Assembly (NCBI GenBank): GCA_033032865.1
Contig: JAWHQI010000121.1
Span: 4,402,001-4,466,000 of the forward strand
DNA from: Dactylorhiza incarnata
Taxonomy: Eukaryota; Streptophyta; Magnoliopsida; Asparagales; Orchidaceae
Direction of reading: 5' to 3'
DNA length: 64,000 bases
Each line of letters opens with the position of its first letter. Position 1 is the first letter of the stretch. The translations under genes and the position numbers were made by a program. This document shows positions 11,401 to 22,577 of the stretch, piece after piece. The notes beneath the pieces are model-generated. The model was given only the letters and a program-made list of their open reading frames with translations. It was not told the DNA's origin and searched no databases.

Positions 11401-12720
11401 ATGGACGAGATCATGGAGCAAGAGGTCACCTCCCTGCTGGGGGTGGTGGAGAAGGTCCGGGTCAGCGGGGAGCTCAGCCCGGAGGAGCAGGCGGAGATCC
11501 TCGCCTGCGTTCAAAAGAACGTAGATGTCTTTGCTTGGAGCGCCGCGGAGATGCCAGGTATCGATGCGGATGTGGCCTGCCATCATCTCAACATCGAGCC
11601 CGGCACCCGCCCCATTCGCCAAAAAAGGAGGGCCATAGCAGGAAAGCTGGAAGGACCCATTCGAGAGGAGGTGGGTAAGCTCCTGCATGCCGAGTTTGTA
11701 TTGGAGATCCAGTACCCAGGCTGGGTCTCCAACGTGGTCATGGTAAAGAAAGGGGGAGGTAAGTGGAGAATGTGTATTGACATTTCCTTACTTAATAAAT
11801 CGTGCCCCAAGGATTGTTATCCCTTGCCTCGGATCGACGTACTGGTTGACTCAGCCGTCGGTTTCCCTGTAATGTCTTTTCTAGATGCTTTTTCAGGTTA
11901 CCATCAAATCCGCATGCACCCCCTGGATGTCAAAGATGTCTCTTTCATCACGGGGGACGGGTATTATAGTAATAAAATGATGCCTTTTAGGCTCAAGAAC
12001 GCAGGGGCCACCTATCAGCGGATGATGGACAGGGTCTTCCGGGAGCAGAAGGGAAGGAACTTGGAGGTATACGTCGATGACCTCATGGTAAAGAGCCAGG
12101 ATCTCAGGTCCCACCTCCGAGACCTGGAAGAGACCATTGGTACCTTACGGAGGTATAAGATGAGGCTCAACCCCTTGAAGTGTGCCTTCGGGGTAAGCAG
12201 AGGGAAATTCCTAGGTCACTTGCTCACCCCGACGGGGGTAGAGCCTAACCCGGACATGGTCAAGGCGATAATGGAGTTGGGGTCACCAAGAAACCCGAAT
12301 GAGGTTCAGAGCCTCACAGGGAAGCTGGCTGGACTTAGCAGATTCCTCTCCAAGGCAGGAGAGAAGTGTGCGCCCTACTTCAAGTTGCTAAGGGGCAACA
12401 AGAAATTTGAATGGACTTCGGAGTGCGAGGAGGCCTTCCAGGCTTTTAAAGAACAACTCACCCAGACCCCTCTACTCCAAGGGCCGAGACCGGGAGAAGA
12501 CCTATCTCTATACCTGGCGGTAGGGTCCGAGGAGGTAAGTTCCGTATTGATCCAGGAGGAAGGGAGAAAGCAATTCCATATCTACTACGTCAGCCGAGTG
12601 CTAAGGAAGGAGGAGCTCCGGTACCCGATTTTGGAAAAGTTAGCCTTCGCATTGGTGGTAGCGGCCCGGAAGCTCCGACCTTACTTTCAAGCACACTCAA
12701 TCAGAGTAGTGATGGATCAC
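11401..12720 (+). pseudogene. pol: Tat-A reverse transcriptase and first RNase H (cut by TRGAG-G)
   Basis: Gypsy RT: VFAWSAAEMPGID, the KWRMCIDI block, LDAFSGYHQI and the catalytic YVDD at 12070-12081. The thumb/connection block (FLGHLLTPTGVEPNPD) follows, then the gypsy RNase H (FEWTSECEEAF ... LAVGSEEVSSVLIQEEG ... YPILEKLAFALVVAARKLRPYF). The frame runs into the insertion at 12720/12721 and continues at 18997 in phase. It would copy RNA into cDNA and degrade the RNA strand. Confidence 0.9.
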
Positions 12721-14278
12721 TGATGCGATAATTCGGCAAGTGCACCGGTCGCGCAAGTAATAATAATGGGGAAAATCCCCGAGTGTTGGTCTCTTGAGGA
12801 ACACAGTAAGGTGGAGTTGACTATTGAGGAGGGCTTGAGATTGGAGTCCTTAAGTCGAATGGATTGCGGGGGAGTTGGGTTGGCTTTTGGAAAATAAAGT
12901 AAAAATGCTACAACTACTCCTATGCAATGCCACTATGCAATGCTTCGCTTGGCGGGATGGATACTAGGCAGGCCTTCGGCGCGCTGCGTCGCAAGGGCGG
13001 ATGGGCGAGTAGGCAAGCGGAATGAGGGTCGCAAGCACCTCGTCGACAAGCACGCCACTAGCAATTGCTAGTGCGGCACCGGACACGGTGGTGGAGTGGA
13101 AAATGGAATGGTGGCGCACCTCATAAACACATAAACCATAAAAGCATTTCACACAACATGAAATATATATAAATAAAAGCAAGTTTAAGTGCTCTTCATC
13201 AAAATACACAAGATCTAGCTATTACAACAATCAATAAGAGAAAAATAAGGCAAGAAATCGACCGAATCCGAAGGCTCGTTGTAGATTCACGGTTGGAATC
13301 GCCGGGTTGTCAATCCGCGTCCAAGCTTGGTCCGCAACTACGGCCGGGGTAGAGAGAGCTGTCACGACTCTCCAATGGACCCGTCTTCTTCGTGTCACGA
13401 TCCGGTGGAGGTTGCAAACTTCCTCATGCTTGACGGTAATGGCGGCTAGATCTCTCTTTGAAGCTCTTGGATGAAGGAGGAGGCCGAGAGGAGACTCCGG
13501 CTCAAGATCGGCGTGAAGAACAAGCCCGGAGCACCTCCATATGGTGGGCGACGGTGGAAGGGCGAATCTGGACGGAACCGGGCGGAAAACGGCGGGGATA
13601 GATGATGGATCTGACCTAAATCGCGAGCAGCGGATTTATAGGCGCTGGAAATAAACAGTGCGCACGGTCATTGGCGCACGACCGGTGGTCGTGCGCACTA
13701 GAATTCGGTGATCGTGCGCCTGCCTGGACGGAACCTGCAAAGACAGAAATTATAAAATAACATGTTCGCACGACCAGTGGCGCACGACCGGTGGTCGTGC
13801 GCACTATCGTCGGTGGTCGTGCGCAATGGTCGAGACAGAACTCATAAAATTAATGATCAGTGCGCACGAACAGTGGCGCACGACCGGTGGTCGTGCGCAC
13901 TGGCGTACATGGTCGTGCGCACTACACCAAACAGAACTCATAAGAAGGGTTAGGTGCGCACGATCAGTAGCGCACGACCAGTGGTCGTGCGCAATAGAAC
14001 CGGTGATCGTGCGCAGTGTTCCTGTGCAGAATTGCACCGGGAACACTTGCACGACTCCTATTCCAGCGTATACCACTAATCTAGCCACTGAAAGTGGTAC
14101 CTAACAGCGCATGAAAACTACTAATGAAGAAAACCAATGAAATCACACCAAAATGGGCCTAGAAGTGCACCTAGCATAGACTGATCAATATGAACTATAA
14201 CAGGGCTAAAGTGCGGTGAAATGACTAAATAAATGGCCCAGATGAGTCCATAAAAGTGTATATGATCAGGACTCATCA
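12721..14278 (-). repeat. TRGAG-G 3' LTR
   Basis: Near identical to 17434-18991. On the minus strand the TATA box (CTATAAATC) is at about 13634-13642. U3 just upstream (13650-14020) contains four near-perfect hairpins with 10-bp arms GCGCACGACC / GGTCGTGCGC and 3-nt loops (13674-13696, 13780-13802, 13876-13898, 13970-13992), plus many half-sites. Confidence 0.85.
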
Positions 14279-14294
14279 CACCCCCAGACTTAAC
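14279..14294 (-). other. TRGAG-G polypurine tract
   Basis: On the minus strand, AAGTCTGGGGGTG immediately precedes the LTR start TGATGAG. Copies of CATCACACCCCCAGACTT (plus strand) recur at about 14275 and 14801, and CCCTCAGACTTAA near 15700, so the element carries upstream PPT-like duplicates. Confidence 0.65.
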
Positions 14295-16018
14295 TGTTTG
14301 CGCGTCCCGAGCAAACAAATTCTAAGCGAACGGGGGAAAGAAAAGTAGATGGCTTAAAACTACAATACAGAGTACCATGCGAAGTCGCATGCTCACGTGC
14401 ATAAGAAAAATTGTAGAAAAGATTTCTGATTATAAAAACAGTTTATATATTTCTAAAAGAGTAAAAGCATATTACAACTACTCAAAATGGTGAACAACGG
14501 TGAATCGTTCGGTCATGCATACGGAGAAAGTAAACTAAGCGCTGAGACCAGCATTGCTCAAGATCGGGATGCGGGAAAAACTCCACTGAAATCCATCAGT
14601 GTCGATGACCATAAGCTTGCCCGGTCACATTCTCTCCACGGCACTGGTTTGACTCAAATGCGTGAATCAATAGGACTTTAGGTTTTAAATAGGGCTTGGG
14701 TTTAGGTGAGGTATACAATGATAAAAACGACGGCTCAAGCACTAAACCCAAATGAGCTAATGCAGGAAACTATCCTCATTCACCACACAAACACGCGGGT
14801 ACATCACACCCCCAGACTTGGATTTTACTACATGGGTGTGTGCACCGCCTACTCCCAAACATACATTTATACACAGATTTTTCATTAAAGCTCATATCTT
14901 TTTTTTTTCTTTTAACTTCTTTTTCTTTCTCTCAATTTCTTCTTTTCTTTTCTTATCATTTTCAACATCTAATCAATAAAACACATCCACATCATCACAA
15001 ACATATCACCAACTCAACAACCCAACTTATGAAAATAATAAAAAGCGAAAGCTCAGATTTGGGTGTGCGACTAGGATTGGCTTTTGGGCTTTGGTGAAAT
15101 AAAAGTGGGGCTGAATCAAAGAACGGGTAGGCACAACTGGGCTAGCGAGGATATAGCGGTAGGGATAGGCACAAAGGCTCAACCGGGCCAAAATGATGGC
15201 CTATATCACATTCACACAAATGACTAACCGTATACCCATGCTTCAAGAATCGCTTGGGGCAAGTTCTAGCCACCGAGAAAGATTCTCCTTTCTCCCGACT
15301 CAAGCAATACGAATCTAGCGATCGTGTACACACATCCCTATGCTACCGTTTGATTCCATCGGATTCACCATTTGAGTAGAGTAAACAACATTTACACTAA
15401 TAGAGAAAAATATAAAACCATAGTATAAAAAGAGATCTAATCTACACAAATTCCTATGCAACCGAGCACTCGACTAGGAGCACTACTAGAGTCAACATTT
15501 TACTCTGCTACATAGTCTTAAGCTATCACCTAGACTTTCCCAAATAAGCAGAAGAATTAAATTCGCAACAGAGCAAGCAAACAGGTGAGTACGCGCTCAA
15601 GTGGGTGATGTGGTGTGCAATGAAAATGAACAACAATTTAAATGAAATCTTCTAGCATGCAGTGCAATAGTGCACGTGAGCGGGTAAACAAAACTACTCT
15701 CCCTCAGACTTAAACTAAACAATCCATAAAACATATGACATGAAAATCAGAATAGGGCTAGGGGAAGAGAGTACCCAATGCTCAGCAAGTGAGCATACCA
15801 GAAGATTGGCGTTTGAACCCAGACTAAGCTGCAGCATCCGCCATCCAGAAGAAGTACCTGCAGGGGTCAGCTCCGCAAAACAAAAGAAGCAGAAAAAGAT
15901 AAACTACAATAAACTAAAACTAACTAAACAGGATGGACTAAAAATAAAATGCATGAAAAGTAAGATAACTACTGGGGTTATTGTCATCCCAGCACGACTT
16001 ATTCAAGCTTTAAGAGTT
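14295..16018 (-). other. TRGAG-G interior, non-coding
   Basis: No ORF with protein-like composition was seen on either strand. It contains pyrimidine-rich and A-rich stretches (14890-14990) and extra copies of the PPT-like motif near 14801 and 15700. In an autonomous relative this space would hold pol. Here nothing recognisable remains. Confidence 0.6.
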
Positions 16019-17215
16019 CTAGCTAATGGGCCTATGGAAGGAGAAGTGGACAGGTAACTGGCCTAATATCTGTGTCGGTAGCGGGTACCGATACGGTGAT
16101 AGAACAGTCACCCCTCTACCTAAATATAGATACCTGCTCCTCACAGGTAGAGGGAAAAGAAAGTAAGAAGAGGAGGAGGCCTGGTCCTCACTCATCTCAC
16201 AAAACACATCCTTGCCTAGCAAGGTATCGTCCACAGGGAGGCAGCAGGGGGAAAAGGCAATGAGTGGAGCTTCCTCAACGGAGGGGGAATAAACCTCCTC
16301 ACATGAGAGGATGCTCTCATCATTGACTTGAGCATCATGCTCCAAGTCCTCCTGATGTACCTGTGAAGACTCAACCTGCACAGGCTCAGATGAAGAAGGG
16401 GGGTCAGGAAATAAAAGAGAAGAATGACATAAATAAACATCAATCAGGGCAGTGATCCCGGTCTCACTCCCATCAGGTTGGGGAAGTAAAATAATGTTTG
16501 CATTGTCATCAATGCTACAAGATTCGGCGGGATCAACGGTGGCCAGGCTTAGGATTTGGACTTCCTCCACCGGTGCTGAGGAAAATTCCTCTTCACCTAG
16601 AAGGTTGTCCTCCTCCAAAGGAATAGGCACAACACTCAGATCACCAACCTCATCCTGCGACACATCATCAACAATGTCGTCGGAGATGAGAATAGTATGC
16701 ACAATAGGGGAAAGAATCGAATCCACTAGAAGTGGTGGATGCACTGGGAGAATGGGCTCAGCAATGTCGGTGCCCAGATCAGCCACACATCCGGTGACCG
16801 TGTCCATGCCATACCCTTCAAAATGTGAAGGTGACAAAGACACATAACCGGATGTCGAAGGTGTGCCGCCAGAGTTAGGAGTTGGGACGATCCGGATATC
16901 CGGCTCATCATCCTCATCCAATTGGCGACGAAAAGCAGCACAATCCTTCAGGGCATGATCTGTGCTCCGACAAAACTGGCACTGCCTAGCGGGCTTCTTT
17001 GGCAAAGCGGGGGCTGGAGCCGAAAAGAAGTATGACGGTAGAGGCTCAGCAGAGTAGCCATAAGACTTACGCGCACCATATGGGGTACCAGACGAAGTCG
17101 GTGCTCCATATGCTGGGCTATAAGAATTATGCCTACTATTCTCCGTAGGGCATTCATCACTAGAGTGGGAGGTAGCTCCACACCAACGGCAACGGAAATT
17201 AAGATGTGCCCACAT
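16019..17215 (-). CDS. TRGAG-G gag-like protein with two CCHC zinc knuckles
   Basis: 398 codons open on the minus strand, beginning about 200 bp after the primer site. Residues 9-22 and about 80-93 are CCHC knuckles (CRWCGATSHSSDEC and CQFCRSTDHALKDC), typical of nucleocapsid RNA binding. The segment between them is rich in Tyr, Ser and Pro (SYSPAYGAP...). The remaining 290 residues are acidic and low in complexity, ending in a short Arg/Tyr-rich tail. No capsid (Retrotrans_gag) core is visible. Either the capsid part has been lost, or this is a fragment beginning at the knuckles. The open frame of 1.2 kb in an otherwise decayed region suggests youth or selection. Confidence 0.7.
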   Translation of the reverse strand: MWAHLNFRCRWCGATSHSSDECPTENSRHNSYSPAYGAPTSSGTPYGARKSYGYSAEPLPSYFFSAPAPALPKKPARQCQFCRSTDHALKDCAAFRRQLDEDDEPDIRIVPTPNSGGTPSTSGYVSLSPSHFEGYGMDTVTGCVADLGTDIAEPILPVHPPLLVDSILSPIVHTILISDDIVDDVSQDEVGDLSVVPIPLEEDNLLGEEEFSSAPVEEVQILSLATVDPAESCSIDDNANIILLPQPDGSETGITALIDVYLCHSSLLFPDPPSSSEPVQVESSQVHQEDLEHDAQVNDESILSCEEVYSPSVEEAPLIAFSPCCLPVDDTLLGKDVFCEMSEDQASSSSYFLFPLPVRSRYLYLGRGVTVLSPYRYPLPTQILGQLPVHFSFHRPIS

Positions 17216-17409
17216 AGTGCGAAGATAATACGATTCAAAATAAAAATGCTATTGTGCAGATACTATACCAAACAGAAAATACTAAAGCAACCTAATATAA
17301 AACAAGAAGAAGGAATAAAAAAATCAGAGATAAAATAAAAGATGCAATTTACAAATGGAAGGGCTTTCCTCTCAAATTCTCCCTCTCCAGAAAACTCACA
17401 CGACTGTGT

Positions 17410-17427
17410 TCCCCGGCAACGGCGCCA
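17410..17427 (-). other. TRGAG-G primer binding site (tRNA-Asp)
   Basis: Minus strand TGGCGCCGTTGCCGGGGA, six bases from the right LTR. It is complementary to the 3' end of plant tRNA-Asp (acceptor ...CCCCGGCAACGGCGCCA). This fixes the element's orientation as minus. Confidence 0.85.
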
Positions 17428-17433
17428 AAAACT

Positions 17434-18991
17434 TGATGCGATAATTCGGCAAGTGCACCAGTCGCGCAAGTAATAATAATGGGGAAAATCCCCGAGTGTC
17501 GGTCTCTTGAGGAACACAGTAAGGTGGAGTTGACTATTGAGGAGGGCTTGAGATTGGAGTCCTTAAGTCGAATGGATTGCGGGGGAGTTGGGTTGGCTTT
17601 TGGAAAATAAAGTAAAAATGCTACAACTACTCCTATGCAATGCCGCTATGCAATGCTTCGCTTGGCGGGATGGATACTAGGCAGGCCTTCAGCGCGCTGC
17701 GTCGCAAGGGCGGATGGGCGAGTAGGCAAGCGGAATGAGGGTCGCAAGCACCTCGTTGACAAGCACGCCACTAGCAATTGCTAGTGCGGCACCGGACACG
17801 GTGGTGGAGTGGAAAATGGAATGGTGGCGCACCTCATAAACACATAAACCATAAAAGCATTTCACACAACATGAAATATATATAAATAAAAGCAAGTTTA
17901 AGTGCTCTTCATCAAAATACACAAGATCTAGCTATTACAACAATCAATAAGAGAAAAATAAGGCAAGAAATCGACCGAATCCGAAGGCTCGTTGTAGATT
18001 CACGGTTGGAATCGCCGGGTTGTCAATCCGCGTCCAAGCTTGGTCCGCAACTACGTCCGGGGTAGAGAGAGCTGTCACGACTCTCCAATGGACCCGTCTT
18101 CTTCGTGTCACGATCCGGTGGAGGTTGCAAACTTCCTCATGCTTGACGGTAATTGCGGCTAGATCTCTCTTTGAAGCTCTTGGATGAAGGAGGAGGCCGA
18201 GAGGAGACTCCGGCTCAAGATCGGCGTGAAGAACAAGCCCGGAGCACCTCCATATGGTGGGCGACGGTGGAAGGGCGAATCTGGACGGAACCGGGCGGAA
18301 AACGGCGGGGATAGATGATGGATCTGACCTAAATCGCGAGCAGCGGATTTATAGGCGCTGGAAATAAACAGTGCGCACGGTCATTGGCGCACGACCGGTG
18401 GTCGTGCGCACTAGAATTCGGTGATCGTGCGCCTGCCTAGACGGAACCTGCAAAGACAGAAATTATAAAATAACATGTTCGCACGACCAGTGGCGCACGA
18501 CCGGTGGTCGTGCGCACTATCGTCGGTGGTCGTGCGCAATGGTCGAGACAGAACTCATAAAATTAATGATCAGTGCGCACGAACAGTGGCGTACGACCGG
18601 TGGTCGTGCGCACTGGCGTACATGGTCGTGCGCACTACACCAAACAGAACTCATAAGAAGGGTTAGGTGTGCACGATCAGTAGCGCACGACCAGTGGTCA
18701 TGCGCAATAGAACCGGTGATCGTGCGCAGTGTTCCTGTGCAGAATTGCACCGGGAACACTTGCACGACTCCTATTCCAGCGTATACCACTAATCTAGCCA
18801 CTGAAAGTGGTACCTAACAGCGCATGAAAACTACTAATGGAGAAAAGCAATGAAATCACACCAAAATGGGCCTAGAAGTGCACCTAGCATAGACTGATCA
18901 ATATGAACTATAACAGGGCTAAAGTGCGGTGAAATGACTAAATAAATGGCCCAGATGAGTCCATAAAAGTGTATATGATCAGGACTCATCA
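17434..18991 (-). repeat. TRGAG-G 5' LTR
   Basis: Same length as the 3' LTR and almost identical. A few differences fall in the hairpin arms (for example GCGTACGACC near 18591 and TCATGCGC near 18698), where CpG sites have changed to TpG/CpA. The TATA box on the minus strand lies near 18348-18356. Confidence 0.85.
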
Positions 18992-18996
18992 ATCAC

Positions 18997-19141
18997 CTGC
19001 TTCGCAAAGTCATGGATGGGGTGGAGCACTCGGGAAGGTTGGCAAAATGGTCCGTGAAGTTGAGCGAGTTCAACATTACGTTCGTACCCAGGACGTCGAT
19101 CAGGGCCCAAGCAGTGGCGGACTTTATGGTTGACTAGGCAA
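18997..19141 (+). pseudogene. pol: Tat-A first RNase H, C-terminal end
   Basis: This frame is contiguous with 12720 after removing TRGAG-G and one ATCAC copy. It reads LLRKVMDG..SGRLAKWSVKLSEFNITFVPR...QAVADFMVD, the standard gypsy RNase H tail. TAG at about 19136-19138 ends it, followed by a proline/C-tract linker (about 19167-19181, a run of about 14 C) where the phase changes. Confidence 0.8.
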
Positions 19142-19560
19142 CCGAGGTGGGGGAGCATGAGCCACCCCCCCCCCCCCCCCAATGGCGTGGAAGATGTTGG
19201 TGGATGGAGCATCAGGAAAGCACTCCTATGGAGGGGGGGATCATCCTGGTGAGTTCCCAGGGGACAAAGATTGAACAAGCCTTGAACATCCACTTCCCAA
19301 TTACCAACAACCAAGCTGAGTACGAGGCAGTGATAGCGGGCTTGCGGCTAGCCCGGGAACTGGGAGTGCAAGATGTGGAGGTGTCGACGGACTCCATGGT
19401 GGTGGCCTGCCAAGTCAAGGGAGAGTTCGAAGCGAAGGATCCGACTTTCCAGCTGTACCTGGAGAAGGTCAAGGGGATCATCGAGTAATTCCGCACTTTC
19501 TCCATCAAGCATGTATCGAGGGAGGAGACCACTCAGGCATACCTCCTAGCCAAGTTCGGT
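19142..19560 (+). pseudogene. pol: Tat-A second, archaeal-type RNase H
   Basis: The extra RNase H that defines the Tat lineage. The start of the domain (WKMLVDGASGKHSYGGG, with the first catalytic Asp) lies in a different frame from the rest (GGIILVSSQG...FPITNNQAEYEAVIAGLRLARELGVQDVEVSTDSMVV). That rest carries the catalytic Glu (NNQAEYEA) and Asp (STDS). The phase change falls in a G-run near 19231-19238. TAA at about 19486-19488 then breaks the tail (FRTFSIKHVSREETTQAYLLAKF), where the last catalytic residue of the family would lie. Confidence 0.8.
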
Positions 19561-20532
19561 CCCAGACCAGGGGCGACGGTCTCGGAACTCTTCCGACCTT
19601 CCATCGAGGAAGGGGAACAGATGGAGGTAGATCAGCGAGCTTCATGGATGGATCTCTTCATCACCTTCCTATCCTCAGGAAAGTTCCCAGAAGGAGACAT
19701 GGACAAACGACGCTTTAGGTATAAGTTGGCCTATTATTCCTTGCATGCAGGAGGACTATATAGGATGACACTCTCGGGGCTTCTGGCCCGTTGTGTTTCG
19801 GAGGAGGAAGTCCCAAGAGTCCTGGAAGAAATCCACTCTGGGGAGTGCGGCAGTCACTCCGGGAGCCGAACCCTGGAGTGGAGGGTATTAAGATAAGGAT
19901 ACTTCTGGCCTACTCTCAGCAAGGATGCGGCGGATTTCGCAAGGAAGTGTTCAAAGTGCCAACTCTATGCCCCACTCCAACTCCTCCCAGCTCAAAGGCT
20001 CCGGACCATCACAGCTCCCTGGCCTATCGCCATATGGGGGTTAGACCTGGTTAGCCCCTTCCCTCAGGCCAGTGGCCAGAGGAAGTTTTTACTTGTCATG
20101 ATCGATTACTTCTCCAAGTGGGTAGAAGTGAAGGCGCTCGCCAAGGTAACATCTCAAGTTGTAAAGAATTTTGTGTGGGGGGAGATAATTTGCAGGCATG
20201 GGCTCCCCCTAGCTATAGTAACGGACAACGGGCCGCAGTTTGCTAGTGAAGAATTTGTCAGCTTCTGCACCCAGTTTGACATCGACCTCAGGTTCGCATC
20301 GGTCCACCACCCGAGAAGTAATGGGCAGGTGGAGGCGGCGAACAAGATAATCGTCAACCTATTGAAAAAGAAAGTGGAGAACCTTCGGGGGAACTGGGTG
20401 GAGCAACTGTCATCCGTCCTCTGGGCCATGAGGACTACTACGAATACTTCCACCAGGGAGACTCCGTTCAAAATTTCTCAAGGGTCCGAGGCCGTCCTCC
20501 CCATAGAGATCGAGGTAAATCCCCCAGGGTGA
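19561..20532 (+). pseudogene. pol: Tat-A integrase (zinc domain and catalytic core)
   Basis: After the RNase H comes a connector (WMDLFITFLSSGKFPEGD), then the HHCC zinc domain (IHSGECGSHSG ... CSKCQLYA). The DDE core is intact at all three residues: Asp in WGLDLVSPFP, Asp in VTDNGPQF and Glu in NGQVEAANK. A TAA at 19894-19896 (before GYFWPT, where a Gln codon is usual) separates the two parts. A TGA at 20530-20532 ends the core a few residues after IEIEVNPPG. It would insert cDNA into host DNA. Confidence 0.85.
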
Positions 20533-20897
20533 TCTCTGCGGGCGAGGGAGATGAAGAGTGGCTAGAAGCTAACGAGGCAGAGCAGAGGCTATCCTTAGAC
20601 CTGGTAGAGGAACTCCAAGACCTGGCCACCGTCAGGCAGGAGGAGATCAAGCGACGAATGACCCGATATTTCGACAAACATATCCGAATAAAGCACTTTC
20701 ATAAAGGAGACCTGGTCTTGAAGAAGGTCGATGCGGCCGGAAGAGGAGCCACGGTAGGTAAGCTTAAACCCATCTGGGAAGGTCCATATATTGTAAGCGA
20801 TATACTCAGGTCAGGGGGGTATCACCTCCAGGATGTGGAGGGGGTACCCCTCGGCCGATCCAAGAGTGGGGATGATTTGAAGCGATTCTATCCTTGA
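20529..20897 (+). pseudogene. pol: Tat-A integrase C-terminal domain
   Basis: Open frame overlapping the end of the integrase core in another phase. It reads LVEELQDLATVRQEEIKRRMTRYFDKH and then FHKGDLVLKKVD...GKLKPIWEGPYIVSDIL, the GPY/F module seen at gypsy integrase C-termini. There is no chromodomain, as expected for Tat. It ends RFYP-stop at 20895-20897. Confidence 0.8.
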
Positions 20898-20964
20898 ATG
20901 ATTTTCCATGTTATTAATTGAATATCCTACTTCTTCATATATGATGGTTGTAACTGCCATGCGA

Positions 20965-21130
20965 GGCTGGCAAGGTGAGAAGTGTTGGTGCTGGAATGCT
21001 CCAGATCGATTCTGCTCCCGGGCTCTCATCTAGACGGGGGGTTCAGGTTGATCTCTGGAGAGGCTGGCAAGGTAGCAAATGTTGGTGTTGGAATGCCCCA
21101 GATCGATTCCTCTCCCGGGCTTTCACTAGA

Positions 21131-21174
<44 letters not shown>

Positions 21175-22085
21175 CAGGTTGATCTATGGAGAGGCTGGCA
21201 AAGTAGAAAATGTTGGTGCTGGAATGCCCCAGATCGATTCCGCTCCCGGGCTCTCATCTAGACGGGGGGTTCAGGTTGATCTCTGGAGAGGCTGACAAGG
21301 TAGCAAATGTTGGTGCTGGAATGCCCCAGATCGATTCCGCCCCTGGGCTCTCATCTAGACAGGGGGTTTAGGTTGATCTCTGGAGAGGCTGGCAAGGTAG
21401 CAAATGTTGGTGCTGGAATGCCCCAGATCGATTCCGCTCCCGGGCTCTCATTTAGACGGGGGGTTCAGGTTGATCTCTGGAGAGGCTGGTAAGGTAGCAA
21501 ATGTTGGTGTTGGAATGCCCCAGATCGATTCCGCTCCCGGGCTCTCATCTAGGAGGGGGGTTCATGTTGATCTCTGGAGAGGCTGGCAAGGTAGCAAATG
21601 TTGGTGCTGGAATGCCCCAGATCGATTCCGCTCCCGGGCTCTCATCTAGGCGGGGGGGGGGGGGGGGGGGGGGGTCAGGTTGATCTCTGGAGAGGCTGAC
21701 AAGGTGGCAAATGTTGGTGCTGGAATGCCCCAGATCGATTCCGCTCCCGGGCTCTCATCTAGACGGGGTTCAAGTTGATCTCTGGAGAGGCTGGCAAGGT
21801 TGCAAATGTTGGTGCTGGAATGCCCCAGATCGATTCCGCTCCCAGGCTCTCATTTAGACGGGGGGTTCAGGTTGATCTCTGGAGAGGCTGGCAAGGTAGC
21901 AAGTGCCTGTGCTGGAATGCCCCAGATCGATTCCGCTCCCGAGCTCTCATCTAGACGGGGGGTTCAGGTGTATCTATGGAGAGGCTGGTAAGGTAGAAAA
22001 TGTTGGTGCTGGAATGCCCCAGATCAATTCCGCTCCCTGGCTCTCATCTAGACGGGGGGTTCAGGTTGATCTCTAGAGAGGCCGG
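20965..22085 (+). repeat. 97-bp tandem repeat between pol and the antisense gene of Tat-A
   Basis: About eleven copies of a 97-bp unit (GAGGCTGGCAAGGTAGCAAATG ... CCCAGATCGATTCCGCTCCCGGGCTCTCATCTAGACGGGGGG). Units are highly similar. The G-run closing each unit has expanded to about 40 G at 21132-21172 and about 24 at 21651-21674. ORFs starting at 97-bp spacing here are repeat artefacts. Tandem repeats at this site are typical of Tat elements. Confidence 0.9.
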
Positions 22086-22577
22086 TGTGGAGATGAGTTT
22101 CTCAAAAAGACAGGATGAAAGGTCTCAGAAGGGACAAGTCCTCAATAGCGAATAAGGAAATCTCGCTCGGCGAGAAGGGAAGATCTCGCACAGCCATAAA
22201 GGGGTCAGCGAGATCTTAGTCGGGCGACCCCCCAGGAGAGGCATCGCGAGCAGCATCCGCGAGAAGGCCTGTAAAAACTACAAAGATAGAGGCGAGTTTT
22301 CGCCGGAGGAGGCATGTCCTGCGAGACCCTGAAAGATGGGGTAGACAAACCCTAAGACTAAGATACCGCAAAGATTCCACGCCGAGGCGTGAGGAAAAGC
22401 AAGATTAAGGGAGAACGAAGCCTATGCTGTAACCAACGAAGTACGCGAGAACCGACTTGCCGAGAACGATAAAGAGTACAGAAAAGCGAGAATAAATGTA
22501 TGAAAATAGCAAGGCAGAAAAAGATGAACAAGGAACAAAACAAAAGTTGTATTTATATTTTAGCGTTCAAATACAAT
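22086..22577 (+). other. Tat-A spacer, nothing recognised
   Basis: About 490 bp between the tandem repeat and the 3' end of the antisense gene. It contains several GCGAGA/CTCGC-rich words (GGCGAGAAGG, TCGCTCGGCG, TCCGCGAG) like those of the LTR and the antisense gene, but no ORF. It should include the antisense transcript's polyadenylation region. Confidence 0.4.

Larger units (their letters stand above)
12721..18991 (-). mobile_element. TRGAG-G: complete non-autonomous LTR element with only a gag-like gene
   Basis: Two LTRs of identical length (1558 bp: 12721-14278 and 17434-18991), plus-strand ends TGATGCG...ACTCATCA, and a perfect target duplication ATCAC (12716-12720 and 18992-18996). 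The element reads on the minus strand: the primer site is next to the right LTR, the gag-like ORF runs 17215-16019, and a purine tract lies next to the left LTR. No protease, RT or integrase is present in the 3155-bp interior. This fits the class called TR-GAG (terminal-repeat retrotransposon with GAG domain). It must depend on another element's pol. The insertion splits the Tat-A RNase H. Confidence 0.85.

Noticed and set aside
12721..12760. Reading TRGAG-G as a plus-strand element
   Set aside because: The tRNA-Asp primer site, the gag-like ORF and the polypurine tract are all on the minus strand.
13762..14104. Short ORFs with repeated ARxVAHDRWSCA peptides in both LTR copies and on both strands
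   Set aside because: They arise from the inverted repeats of the LTR; no start context or domain.
20975..21991. Series of 60-106-codon ORFs spaced 97 bp apart, some with poly-Gly
   Set aside because: Shadows of the 97-bp repeat and its G-runs.
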